DNA of 30,529 nt from JBGSLA01 sp041740935 (lineage in GTDB: Bacteria; Desulfobacterota; Desulfobaccia; Desulfobaccales; 0-14-0-80-60-11), in the NCBI GenBank assembly GCA_041740935.1, contig JBGSLA010000020.1:1-30529 (forward strand), read 5' to 3'. Both the position numbers and the translations under genes were made by a program. Within the stretch, counting starts at the first letter, position 1, and the number at the start of each line of letters is the position of its first letter. Of the stretch, positions 16,243-24,708 are shown piece by piece. The notes below the pieces were generated by a model. The model did not search any database and was not told the origin of the DNA. It saw only the letters and a list, made by a program, of their open reading frames with translations.

Positions 16243-16347
16243 TCAGACTTCTTGCTTAACTGTCTGATATCACAAGATAATTTATTTGGTATATCCATTG
16301 CATCGGTGAGGTGCGACTAAATATCGCTGACCCCTGAGGCAACAGCT

Positions 16348-18081
16348 ATGGCCGACAGCACCATTTCGTCCCTCTCGGTGAGCCAGTATTACCAGCCGGC
16401 GATAACCTTTACCGGCCTGGGCTCCGGGATGGACAGCAACAGCATCATTGAACAGCTGGTGGAGGTGGAGTCGGCCCAAATCTACCGTTTCGAGGCCTGG
16501 AAAGAGGATTGGACGGCAAAGATTGCCGCGTTGCAGGAACTGGAAAACAAACTCCAGGACCTGCGCACCACCACCGCGGCCATGAATACCGTGGCCAAGT
16601 TCGCCGCCAAGAGCGCCAGTGTCAGCGACAGCACGGTGTTGGGCGCCACGGCCGGTTCCACCGCGGCCGCCGGCACCCACCAGCTGCTGGTCAATCAGTT
16701 GGCCCAAAACGAAGTGGAAGTCCACGATGGGTTGGCGGCCAGCACCACGGTGGTGAACAGCAGCGGCGCAAGCAAAGTTTTCGCCTTCAGTTATGCCGGC
16801 GGCGCCGCGGTGTCCATCAGCGTGGCCAACGGCGCCACCCTGGCCGATCTGGCCGCGCTGATCAACACCAACGGCGCCAACCCCGGGGTGACCGCCACCG
16901 TCCTCGACATGGGCGATGCCTATACCACGGACCGCTACCGCCTGATGCTCAATGGCAACGACACCGGCAGCGCCAACGACATCGCCATCGACGACGGCCT
17001 CACCACCCTGGACGGCACCGGGGGCACCGTGGACTTCACCAGCGCCGCGTTCACCGAAACCCAATCAGCCCAAAACGCCCAGCTGCGCCTGGACGGCTAC
17101 CCCCCGAGCGGCTGGATCGAGCGCGCCAGCAACACCGTCTCGGACCTGCTCAGCGGGGTGACCCTGACCCTGCTGTCCACCTCGGCCTCCGCGGTCCAGG
17201 TGACGGTGACCAATGACACCGCGGCCATGCAGGCGGAAATCCTGAAGCTGGTGGACTCCTATAACCAAAACATCATCTATATCCGGGAGCAGACCGGCTA
17301 TGACGCCGCTACCAAAAAAGCCGGGGTGCTCTTCGGCAATTACGCGGTGCTCATGGTCAAAGGCGCCCTGGCGGCCATTGCCACCGAAAACGCCCCCGGT
17401 TTCCGGAATCCCCCGGACCCTTATCTCAATCTGGGGAGAATCGGCATCACCACCGACGCCGATGAGACCAGCCCCACCTTCGGGCAGTTGCTGGTGGATG
17501 AGTCCACCTTGAGCGCTGCGCTCAGCGCCAACACCAATGGGGTGGTCGAGCTTTTGTCCGACTATTTTGTCGGGGTCAGCGACGACGCCAGCGGCACCAT
17601 CACCTACTACAGCTCCCTGCCGGGCATCACCCAACCCGGCATCTACGAGGTCGAGGCCACGGTGGCGGGCGGCGTCCTGGTGAGCGGCACCATCAATGGC
17701 CACGCCGCCACCGTGGACGGGGACACCCTCACCGGCGCCGCGGGGTATCCGGAATACGGCCTGGCGGTGCGGGTGGACCTGACCGACGGCACCCACACCG
17801 GCACGGTGCGCCTGAAACTGGGCATTAACGGCGAGTTCACCGATAAACTGGATGAGCTCCTGAGCCTCACCTCCGGGCCGCTGAACATCCTCATCGACAA
17901 CTATGAGGACATCGTCGATAACATTGACTCCAAGATCAGCTTTGAACAGCGCCGGGTGGAAGCCTACCGCCAGCGCCTCATTGACCAGTTCAGCCGGCTC
18001 GAAGCCCTGCTGGCTCAGCTCAACGACCAGGCCGAATACCTGGAAGGACAGATTAACAAGCTGCCCAAGGCCAGCTCCTGA
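16348..18081 (+). CDS. fliD: Flagellar filament cap protein FliD (HAP2)
   Basis: The protein has 577 residues. The N-terminal FliD domain is clear (FTGLGSGMDSNSIIEQLVEV, KIAALQELENKLQDLRTTTA), and so is the C-terminal FliD domain ending in a coiled coil (NIDSKISFEQRRVEAYRQRL, then FSRLEALLAQLNDQAEYLEG). The middle is a Thr/Ser/Ala-rich beta domain that would face outwards. FliD caps the growing filament and folds incoming flagellin. GAGG at 16336-16339 sits 8 bases before the ATG. The gap from fliC is about 160 bases and I found no good sigma-28 site in it, so expression may depend on readthrough or an unseen promoter. The length is within the family's usual range. Confidence 0.93.
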   Translation: MADSTISSLSVSQYYQPAITFTGLGSGMDSNSIIEQLVEVESAQIYRFEAWKEDWTAKIAALQELENKLQDLRTTTAAMNTVAKFAAKSASVSDSTVLGATAGSTAAAGTHQLLVNQLAQNEVEVHDGLAASTTVVNSSGASKVFAFSYAGGAAVSISVANGATLADLAALINTNGANPGVTATVLDMGDAYTTDRYRLMLNGNDTGSANDIAIDDGLTTLDGTGGTVDFTSAAFTETQSAQNAQLRLDGYPPSGWIERASNTVSDLLSGVTLTLLSTSASAVQVTVTNDTAAMQAEILKLVDSYNQNIIYIREQTGYDAATKKAGVLFGNYAVLMVKGALAAIATENAPGFRNPPDPYLNLGRIGITTDADETSPTFGQLLVDESTLSAALSANTNGVVELLSDYFVGVSDDASGTITYYSSLPGITQPGIYEVEATVAGGVLVSGTINGHAATVDGDTLTGAAGYPEYGLAVRVDLTDGTHTGTVRLKLGINGEFTDKLDELLSLTSGPLNILIDNYEDIVDNIDSKISFEQRRVEAYRQRLIDQFSRLEALLAQLNDQAEYLEGQINKLPKASS

Positions 18082-18215
18082 GGCGGCCGCTCATGAACCG
18101 CTGCCTGGCGGCCAAGGCTCCCCAGGACAAATTTCAGGGAATCATTTCCTGATGCCGGGTGGAGAAAGACCCACATAACCACAAAAATAGAAATCTTCTC
18201 GCGTAATTTTTTTTT

Positions 18216-18243
18216 ACCGAAAACCAAAAACCGAAAACCGTAT
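18216..18243. repeat. Tandem 7-bp array 6 (ACCGAAA)
   Basis: ACCGAAA, ACCAAAA, ACCGAAA, ACCGTAT after a run of nine T. It sits just before the fliS RBS and shares its end unit with array 3. Confidence 0.75.
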
Positions 18244-18265
18244 CTTAAAGGAGGGTCAGGGGCCC

Positions 18266-18715
18266 ATGAAACAGCAGTTGGCGCAGCAGCAGTACGTCAC
18301 CACCCAGGTCGGCACCGCCGACCGCCTCCAGTTGGTGATCATGCTCTATGACGGGACACTTTCCTTTTTGGGCCAGGCCAGGGAAAAAATGGCGGCCCAA
18401 GACGCCGCCGGCAAGGGACTGCTCATCGGCCGGGCCCTGGACATCATCGCCGAATTGAACGCCTCCCTCAACTTCCAGGCCGGCCGGGATTTGGCCACCA
18501 ATCTGTTCCACCTCTATAATTTCATCATCGGCCACCTGACCAAGGCCAACCTCAACTGGGACGTGAAGGCCCTGGACGAGGCGGTGGCCATCCTGCAGCA
18601 GCTGCGGGAAACCTGGGTGGAAGTGGCCCAGCGAGCCCGGCGGGGGGAACTGGAGGACAATGGCGAGGTCATAGACCAGGCCCCCCGGCGCAATCTCGGC
18701 TCCCTCCGGGTGTAA
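18266..18715 (+). CDS. fliS: Flagellin chaperone FliS
   Basis: The protein has 149 residues of all-helical FliS fold: QYVTTQVGTADRLQLVIMLY followed by DGTLSFLGQARE, then IIAELNASLNF and LFHLYNFIIGHLTKANL. The family binds the C-terminal D0 region of flagellin in the cytoplasm and prevents early polymerisation. AAAGGAGG (18247-18254) sets the start. The C-terminal 30 residues (RRGELEDNGEVIDQAPRRNL) are a polar tail beyond the usual fold. It follows fliD in the same direction by 184 bases. A CAAAGGGG/CCCCTTTG hairpin downstream (about 18744-18775) may end the transcript. Confidence 0.92.
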   Translation: MKQQLAQQQYVTTQVGTADRLQLVIMLYDGTLSFLGQAREKMAAQDAAGKGLLIGRALDIIAELNASLNFQAGRDLATNLFHLYNFIIGHLTKANLNWDVKALDEAVAILQQLRETWVEVAQRARRGELEDNGEVIDQAPRRNLGSLRV

Positions 18716-18904
18716 TGGCAAAAGCCGTTCAGACCCAAAAACCAAAGGGGCGCCCCCAAGCACCCCCCTTTGAGGTTATGCCGGATAACAGCTCTGCGTA
18801 ATAGCCGGCGACCGGTCCGAACCGCCGATTCCCCCCAACCGGCGCCCCGGCAATCCGGGCCGAGCCAATACCAGGTGGCGTTCAAAAAGGTATTTTTCTG
18901 CAGC

Positions 18905-18950
18905 CGCAGGCTTCAGCCTGCGCCTGCACAGCCTGAAAGCCTGTGCCAGC
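18905..18950. repeat. REP/BIME-like double hairpin, copy G
   Basis: First hairpin CGCAGGCT/AGCCTGCG (loop TC), perfect. Second hairpin GCACAG/CTGTGC with inner CT/AG pairs around a C-C mismatch. The end reads CCAGC rather than CTAC. The gap 18716-19219 holds this element, an AT-rich flank and no supported gene. Confidence 0.65.
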
Positions 18951-19219
18951 AATTTTCCTCATTGATGGGAACTTGGCATAGCCCGGTTTGCCGAACCCGG
19001 TGCCTGGGTCGACTCACGCTCAAAATTTTTCTTGAAAATATTTTGTATGGATACTTGAACGAGTAGGATTGATGATTAGGATATAAAAACCCTGTGGGCA
19101 AACCTGTCCCTCTTCTCATAACCTGGGGTGAAAATCACGCACAAATTTACTTTTTCCGGCTGATGTGTCGATGAATTTATTGTCTTTTCTTGAATAAGTT
19201 AAACGCGAGGAAAGAGATT

Positions 19220-20053
19220 ATGCGCATATATTTAAGGAAAGCCAGCCGACTTCAGCGTTTAGGATTGCTGCAACAAGCTTATATGAACAAGAATAAAATT
19301 AAGAGAAATCTCATAAAAGCAATATTTTTGTTAAGTTGTGTAGCAATCTCATTGCTTTTATGTAGCCCATCGCTTCAAGCCCATGATTTTGAGCAAAATA
19401 ATATTATTTATAAGGAATTAGCTGCACAGGGAAGGATGACAACCGGTCAGATAACCATTGTTTATGGAGTACCATGCGTGGAAGTTATGCTGGAAAACAA
19501 CGAAAGCATAATGAAATTTGTCAATTCCATACCTTCATTAAGGAAAAAGTCTATTCCTAATCAGGAAATGATTGCTCTCATTAATAAAACACACTACCTA
19601 TTGATCGTGAATGGATCAGGCAACGTCAGCACCGATAAGAATAGAATATTCGTGCCCATCGACTATTCCATCAAGCCGAATATTTTGCCGGAATCTTTGA
19701 CGGCTGCGGCAAATCATGAAAAGTACATTCTGATAGATCGCCGCCAGCAATATCTCGGCCTTTATGAATGGGGTAGTTTGCAATACGTTTATCCAATTTC
19801 TTCCGGAACCTCCAATTCGACGCCTGCAAGAACGTTCGTGATACATTTCATGAATCAATTTCATAACTCCAGGAAATATGACCAGGCGCCCATGGATCAT
19901 GCCCTGAATATCGGCGGTGATTATTTCATCCATGAAGGCATCGTCCCCGGGTATCCCGCCTCCCACGGCTGTATCCGGCTGTTTCCCCTTCATGCCCGTT
20001 TTCTTTTTTATCAGTGGGCCAAGCCAGGAATTCCCGGGAAAATTATCGGTTGA
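19220..20053 (+). CDS. L,D-transpeptidase (YkuD domain), exported
   Basis: The protein has 277 residues. I use the ATG at 19220 because GAGGAAAG lies 9 bases upstream; a TTG at 19190 has no RBS, and an ATG at 19283 would give a cleaner signal peptide (NLIKAIFLLSCVAISLLLCS, cleavage near LQA). The catalytic YkuD motif is at the end: HEGIVPGYPASHGCIRLF, with catalytic Cys in SHGC and the paired His. Before it, KYILIDRRQQYLGLYEWGSL is the typical first strand pair of the domain. The enzyme family makes or edits 3-3 peptidoglycan cross-links or attaches proteins to peptidoglycan. Base composition is visibly AT-rich compared with both neighbours, suggesting recent transfer. No partner gene is evident. 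Confidence 0.85.
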   Translation: MRIYLRKASRLQRLGLLQQAYMNKNKIKRNLIKAIFLLSCVAISLLLCSPSLQAHDFEQNNIIYKELAAQGRMTTGQITIVYGVPCVEVMLENNESIMKFVNSIPSLRKKSIPNQEMIALINKTHYLLIVNGSGNVSTDKNRIFVPIDYSIKPNILPESLTAAANHEKYILIDRRQQYLGLYEWGSLQYVYPISSGTSNSTPARTFVIHFMNQFHNSRKYDQAPMDHALNIGGDYFIHEGIVPGYPASHGCIRLFPLHARFLFYQWAKPGIPGKIIG

Positions 20054-20085
20054 GGGCACTGCCAACAGGTCGATTATCGGCGTTC

Positions 20086-20110
20086 CCGGTGCCGGCGGGA
20101 CACCGGCTAT
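20086..20110. repeat. REP-like hairpin, degenerate
   Basis: CCGGTG pairs with CACCGG around CCGGCGGGA, followed by CTAT. The loop and end resemble the second hairpin of the other copies. It lies between the convergent transpeptidase and SDR genes. Confidence 0.4.
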
Positions 20111-20206
20111 TAATGAGCCTGGACGATCTTCCGGGGGCGGGCAGACGGCCTTGGAATCAAAGTGATAAAATTTTTTTCAGTGGCGACACTGTCCTGAAAC
20201 CCCGCC

Positions 20207-21736
20207 CTATTTCCCGCCGCGGCCCCGCTTTTTACCGGTCAGCCGTTCCGGTCCCGCCAGAATGGGCCGGCCCACGGCCCGGGCCAGGGCCTTGAGCATC
20301 CCCTGGTACACCCAGTGATGTAAAGGCTCCAGCGCGTACCAGTACAGAATGCCGCCCAGGCCCCTGGGGAGAAAGCGGGCCACCTGGCGCAGTTCCGTGG
20401 CGCCCCCGCCCGCCTCGGTCAGGGTAAATTCCAGGACGGCCTCCCCGGGGAGCTTCATCTCCGCCAACAGCAGCAGGCGGTGGGGCGGCTCCACCTCCAA
20501 CACCCGCCAGAAATCCAGGGCGTCCCCCGGTGCGAGCTCTTCCGGCTGCCGCCGCCCGCCCCGAAAGCCGATGCCCCCGACCAGCCGGTCCAGCATACCC
20601 CTGAGCCGCCACAGGCCGGTGCCGAAATAATAGCCGGTGTCTCCGCCGATCCGGGCGATGAAGGGCCAAACCTCTGCCGGCGCTGCGTCCAGCACCGCCA
20701 TAAAGCCGCAGGACAAGACCGTCCCCCCGGCATAGTCGGTGTCGCCGCTATGGACCCACTCCGGCAGGGCCATGGCCCCCGCGTCCATCCAGCAGGTGTC
20801 CACGCACTGCTGCCGGATCTTTTGTAAGGCCCGGCGGATGGTCTGCCTGCAGGTGAGCAGCTCCTGGGGAATGATCTCCCGGAGGCGGTTTTCCTGGCAG
20901 ATCACCGGGTTGCGCAGCCCCAGGGCCAGGGGCCGGGCAATGGCCGCGGGTACCGGGGTCACCAGATGGATCCAATAGGAGCTGAGCCGGGGGGTCAGGA
21001 CCGGCACCGGCAGGACCAGGCGCCGCCGCAGGCCCGCCTCTTCGGCGTAAATATCGAAAAGCCGGCGGTAGGTGAGGATATCCGGGCCGCCGATGTCGAA
21101 GGTCTGGCCCTTGACTTCGTCGTGCTCCAGGCAGCCCTGCAGATAATTCAGCACATTGGTGATGGCGATGGGCTGCACTTCATTTTGGACCCAGCGGGGC
21201 GTGACCATCACCGGCAGGCGGTCCACCAGATACCGCATGATTTCAAAGGAGGCGCTCCCCGACCCCAGGATCATGGCGGCCCGCAAGAAAGTGGCGGGCA
21301 CCGGCCCGGACTGGAGAATCCTGGCCACCTCATAGCGGGAGCGCAGGTGCTCACTCAGATTCGGGTCGCTCGCGCCCCCCAGGCCGCCCAGGTAGATGAT
21401 GCGGTCCAGCCCCGCCGCGGCGGCGGCTTTCACCATGTTCTCTGCGGCCCGCCGGTCGGTGTCGCGGTAGGCTTTGGGGTCGGCCAGCATGGAGTGGACC
21501 AGGTAAAAGGCGGCGCCGCAGCCCTGGGCCGCCCGCTCCAGGGAATCATAGTCCAGGACGTCCCCCTGGGCCAGTTCCACCAGGGGGTGAGCGCCCCAGG
21601 GCCGGCCCCTGAGTTTGGCCAGCGAGCGCCCCAGGGCCCGGACCCGGTAGCCGGCGTTCAGGAGTTGCGGAACCAGGCGGCCGCCCACATAGCCGGTGGC
21701 CCCGGTGACTAACACGGGTTTGGTTTTGGGATCCAT
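20207..21736 (-). CDS. SDR-family NAD(P)-binding protein fused to DUF2867
   Basis: The protein has 509 residues. The N-terminal Rossmann domain starts PVLVTGATGYVGGRLVPQLL (GxxGxxG), followed by AQGDVLDYDSLERAAQG and AFYLVHSM. The catalytic Tyr-x-x-x-Lys of classical SDRs is replaced by YEVAR, so it is an atypical SDR of the NmrA/NDUFA9-like kind that may bind NAD(P) without classical catalysis. From about residue 340 the DUF2867 domain follows (GFMAVLDAAPAEVWPFIARI, then GDTGYYFGTGLWRLRGMLDR), ending in a basic tail KKRGRGGK. This fusion is a known architecture of unknown function. AAGGGAT precedes the ATG. It lies 86 bases downstream of the MFS gene on the same strand and is probably co-transcribed. 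Confidence 0.82.
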   Translation of the reverse strand: MDPKTKPVLVTGATGYVGGRLVPQLLNAGYRVRALGRSLAKLRGRPWGAHPLVELAQGDVLDYDSLERAAQGCGAAFYLVHSMLADPKAYRDTDRRAAENMVKAAAAAGLDRIIYLGGLGGASDPNLSEHLRSRYEVARILQSGPVPATFLRAAMILGSGSASFEIMRYLVDRLPVMVTPRWVQNEVQPIAITNVLNYLQGCLEHDEVKGQTFDIGGPDILTYRRLFDIYAEEAGLRRRLVLPVPVLTPRLSSYWIHLVTPVPAAIARPLALGLRNPVICQENRLREIIPQELLTCRQTIRRALQKIRQQCVDTCWMDAGAMALPEWVHSGDTDYAGGTVLSCGFMAVLDAAPAEVWPFIARIGGDTGYYFGTGLWRLRGMLDRLVGGIGFRGGRRQPEELAPGDALDFWRVLEVEPPHRLLLLAEMKLPGEAVLEFTLTEAGGGATELRQVARFLPRGLGGILYWYALEPLHHWVYQGMLKALARAVGRPILAGPERLTGKKRGRGGK

Positions 21737-21822
21737 GGATTTTTATCCCTTGGTCTTTTGGTAAAAGAAGTTAATCAGCGCAATGAATCCAGGCAAGGAG
21801 CGGCAAGCCGTCCGGTTGCTTA

Positions 21823-23070
21823 TCAGTATTTCTGCTGCGGCACCAAGGCCCGAAACGCCACGGCTGAAACAATCAATAAGGCCGCGATGAGGGCAAAGGG
21901 CCAGCGAAAGTCCTGTCCGCCCCAGAGCCCGATAAGCGCGCCGGCCAATAAGGGTCCGGCGGCGTGGCCCACGTCGAAGATGGTGCCGAAGGTGCCCATG
22001 GCGGCGCCCAGGTGCTCCCGCTTGCAAAAGTCCGCTACCAGGGCTGCGGCCGAGGAGGTGACCACCGCCTCTCCCAGCCCAAACACCGCGGCCAGCGCCA
22101 AAAGGACCGCATACTCCCTGAACCAGGGGATCAGGGCCAGGGGCAGGGCGCAGGCGAACATGCCCCAGAAAATCAAGGGACCGCGGCCGTAGCGGTCGGA
22201 GATCGCGCCCATGACGGGTTTGGCGATGATGGTGGCGACCACCTGCACTCCCCACAGCAGCCCCGCCTGGAAGGCCGAAAAGCCGCAAATTACCACGGCA
22301 TAGATGGGAAGAAAGGCCTCCAGGGCGCCCAGGGCCAGGTTTTGAACCCCTTCCATATTACTGGTTATCAAGATTTTCGGATCCAGCAGGAGCTCACGTA
22401 TCCCCTGGCGGAATTTCCCCCATACCACCGCCAGGGTGCGGCCTTCCTGCATCGACGGCATCTCCCGGCGTCCCCGCAGGATAAAGAGGGCGGCGCCGAA
22501 AGCAACCAGGCCCAGGCAGGCCACCACCCCATAGACCGCATGAAAATAGCTGAGCTGCGGGGCGCCCTGGGCCGAGAGCTGCGTCAACAGAAAGCCTCCC
22601 AGGGGCGCACCCAGAAGATTGCCGATGATGGTAACCGCCGAAAACCAGGAAAGCATCTCGGCCCGCCGGGCTTCCGCCAGATCAGCCACCACCGCCATGA
22701 CCACCGGGCCATAGATGGCCGTGGCGAAGCCGTGGAAAAAGCGCACCACTACCAGGGTGTGGTAAGAATTTACCCAAAGATAAGCAAAGGGCACGAAGGC
22801 AAAGCAGGCCAGACCGAGGAACAGGGTGCGGGGCCTGCCGATGACGTCACTGAGCGCGCCGGCGGGCATCTTGAAGAAAATGCCGGTGATGGTGGAGACG
22901 GCCACGGCAAAGCCGATGGCTTCAGGGCCGGCACCCAAAAAGGCGGCAAACAGCGCCAGCACCGGGGTGCGGGCCAGGGCGTAGGACAGCCGGGCGAAAA
23001 AGCCCACCACACATAAGCCCCCGAAAACAGGGGTAGGGCTCGAAGATGAACGGGGGGTGGGAATAGTCAT
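21823..23070 (-). CDS. Major facilitator superfamily transporter
   Basis: The protein has 415 residues with about 12 hydrophobic segments in two halves. The conserved MFS loop after helix 2 reads GALSDVIGRPRTLFLGL (the G-x-x-x-D-x-x-G-R motif), and its counterpart in the second half reads GAISDRYGRGPLIFWG. Residues such as VRFFHGFATAIYGPVVMAVV match helix 4. The substrate cannot be predicted; the resemblance is to drug/efflux-type MFS members. The ATG at 23070 has a poor RBS, and the first 15 residues (TIPTPRSSSSPTP) are not membrane-like. It is probably the first gene of a pair with the SDR-DUF2867 gene. Confidence 0.85.
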   Translation of the reverse strand: MTIPTPRSSSSPTPVFGGLCVVGFFARLSYALARTPVLALFAAFLGAGPEAIGFAVAVSTITGIFFKMPAGALSDVIGRPRTLFLGLACFAFVPFAYLWVNSYHTLVVVRFFHGFATAIYGPVVMAVVADLAEARRAEMLSWFSAVTIIGNLLGAPLGGFLLTQLSAQGAPQLSYFHAVYGVVACLGLVAFGAALFILRGRREMPSMQEGRTLAVVWGKFRQGIRELLLDPKILITSNMEGVQNLALGALEAFLPIYAVVICGFSAFQAGLLWGVQVVATIIAKPVMGAISDRYGRGPLIFWGMFACALPLALIPWFREYAVLLALAAVFGLGEAVVTSSAAALVADFCKREHLGAAMGTFGTIFDVGHAAGPLLAGALIGLWGGQDFRWPFALIAALLIVSAVAFRALVPQQKY

Positions 23071-23218
23071 GACCGGACGATGTCGCCTTAATAAATCGCA
23101 ACCCTTGCCTGGCGAGAAATAATAACATAAAGTTGGATTGGTTTCATTTCCCCCACGTCCGGAACCTGGAAGCCAGGCGAGGGCCGTGGAGAGAAAACCC
23201 GATCAGAGAGGAAAAGTC

Positions 23219-23827
23219 ATGTGGAGTCTAAGCGATGCCTGGTTGATGAAGGGAGTTTTTCTGGCGATATTATCTGTGGTCATGGTCCTGTCGTCCGGGT
23301 CCGGGGCCAAGGCGGAGGCCAAGCCGGTAAAGGTGAAGCTCACCACCGGCATGGGGGACATCGTCCTCGAACTCTATCCGGACAAGGCCCCGGCCACCGT
23401 GGCCAATTTCCTGCAATACGTCAAGGAGGGGCATTACAACGGCACCATCTTCCACCGGGTCATCAACGGCTTTATGATCCAGGGGGGCGGCCTGGACGGC
23501 GAGATGCGGGAAAAGCGCACCCGGGACCCCATCCAGAACGAAGCCGACAACGGCCTCAAAAATGAGCCCTACACCATCGCCATGGCCCGGACCGGCGTCC
23601 CCCATTCGGCCACCAGCCAGTTTTTCATCAACGTGGCCGACAACCAGGCCCTCAACCACCGGGACAAAAGCCCGGCCGGCTGGGGCTACACCGTGTTTGG
23701 CCGGGTGGTGGAGGGCAAAGACGTGGTGGATAAAATCAAGGCCGCGCCCACCACCGACCACGGCATGTATCAGAACGTGCCCAAACCCCCGGTGCCCATC
23801 CTGTCCACCATGATCATCGCCCAGTAG
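23219..23827 (+). CDS. Cyclophilin-type peptidyl-prolyl isomerase, exported
   Basis: The protein has 202 residues, started at the ATG at 23219 with GAGAGGAAAAG upstream; the longer frame from 23138 lacks an RBS. A signal peptide (LMKGVFLAILSVVMVLSSGS, cleavage near AKA-EA) sends it to the periplasm. The cyclophilin core is intact: FHRVINGFMIQGG (catalytic Arg and Phe), IAMARTGVPHSATSQFFINV (Gln-Phe-Phe) and GWGYTVFGRVVEGKDVVDKI. It catalyses proline cis-trans isomerisation during folding of exported proteins. PpiA and PpiB are the nearest known types; the signal peptide favours the PpiA-like class. It is not closely packed with either neighbour. Confidence 0.92.
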   Translation: MWSLSDAWLMKGVFLAILSVVMVLSSGSGAKAEAKPVKVKLTTGMGDIVLELYPDKAPATVANFLQYVKEGHYNGTIFHRVINGFMIQGGGLDGEMREKRTRDPIQNEADNGLKNEPYTIAMARTGVPHSATSQFFINVADNQALNHRDKSPAGWGYTVFGRVVEGKDVVDKIKAAPTTDHGMYQNVPKPPVPILSTMIIAQ

Positions 23828-23895
23828 CTGTTATCCCGGGTTTATTTGCCGGCGAACCCTTCTTGTGTGATGCTTCATGGTCAGCGCCCATCCGA

Positions 23896-24010
23896 AACTC
23901 CCCCTCCCCTGGTGGGAGGGAGTTGGGGGGAGGGGGCTCGGCAACTGACCATTTGATACTTTGGACGTATATCACCCCCCTAACCCTCTGCCATCGAGCC
24001 GGAGGGAGCA
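23896..24010. repeat. C/G-rich inverted-repeat stretch
   Basis: CCCTCCC (23902-23908) pairs with GGGAGGG (23914-23920), followed by a second G-run block to 23936 that could pair alternatively. A related C-rich then G-rich block lies at 23974-24008. They look like the CCCTCCC/GGGAGGG intergenic repeats common in bacterial genomes; no gene is supported in the 235-base gap. Confidence 0.4.
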
Positions 24011-24062
24011 CAAACCTTTCCGGAGGAAAGACAGTTAATCTTGTATTTACAGGAGGAAAACC

Positions 24063-24497
24063 ATGAAGAAATGGGCGCTGGTGATTGTCGTTGGTCTGAT
24101 GGCCCTGTGCCTGGGTTGCGGCAAACCGGAAGAACCGAAAAAACCCGTGTCTTCCGGCGACGTGAAGCAAAAGATGGGGGAAGCGGCCCAGACCGCCAAG
24201 GAATACCTGACCCAGCAGCAGGATAAATACCTGAAACAGGCCCAGGACAAACTGACCGATCTCGACAAGAAAATCAGTGACTTAAAGGCCCAGGCGGAAA
24301 AACAAACCGGCGACCTGAAGAAAAAGCTCGACGACCAGGTGGCCGGCCTGCAAAAGCAGGCGGATAGCGCCAAGCAAAAGCTGGAGGGCATGAAAGGCGC
24401 CGGCGCCGAGGCCTGGGAAAAACTGAAATCCGGCGCGGACGAGGCCCTGGCCGAACTGGAAAAGGGCTATAAACAGGCTGAACCGGAGAAAAAGTAA
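24063..24497 (+). CDS. Small coiled-coil lipoprotein
   Basis: The protein has 144 residues. AGGAGG 5 bases or so before the ATG fixes the start. The signal ends ALCLGC, a good lipobox with Cys19. After a Pro-rich linker (KPEEPKKPVSS) the rest is a highly charged Lys/Asp/Gln/Ala helix (QQQDKYLKQAQDKLTDLDKK, DLKAQAEKQTGDLKKKLDDQ), with apolar residues recurring about every 3-4 positions, so one long coiled coil or apolipoprotein-like amphipathic helix is expected. It could be a periplasmic spacer or envelope-tethering protein. No enzymatic motif is present, and the family is not recognised beyond that. Confidence 0.75.
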   Translation: MKKWALVIVVGLMALCLGCGKPEEPKKPVSSGDVKQKMGEAAQTAKEYLTQQQDKYLKQAQDKLTDLDKKISDLKAQAEKQTGDLKKKLDDQVAGLQKQADSAKQKLEGMKGAGAEAWEKLKSGADEALAELEKGYKQAEPEKK

Positions 24498-24523
24498 TTC
24501 GGCAAGAACAATGACGAGGATCG

Positions 24524-24708
24524 GGGCGGGCAGGCGCCGCGCCTCCCGCCCCCGGCAGGGTTGAGGGAGGGCGTCGGGCGGTGCCCGCCCTACGGTCCTC
24601 ATGAGGCTTGAAACACCCTGCATTGCCAGTGAGTGTAGGGCGGGAAAGCGGAGCGCCTCCCGCCTGCAGTTCACATGGGGCGGGAAAACGCCGCGCCTCC
24701 CGCCTGCA
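24524..24708. repeat. REP-like hairpins, including two tandem copies
   Basis: GGGCG/CGCCC with loop GTGCC ends in CTAC at 24593. From GTAG at 24635 a stem GGCGGGA/TCCCGCC (24639-24664) follows. The same stem with an almost identical inside and the same TGCAG flank recurs at 24679-24704, so these two are direct repeats about 40 bases apart. The remaining gap to the intron shows nothing else. Confidence 0.55.

Noticed and set aside
18975..18999. TGGCATAGCCCGGTTTGCC as a sigma-54 promoter
   Set aside because: GG and GC are 13 bases apart instead of 10, and no gene start follows at a sensible distance.
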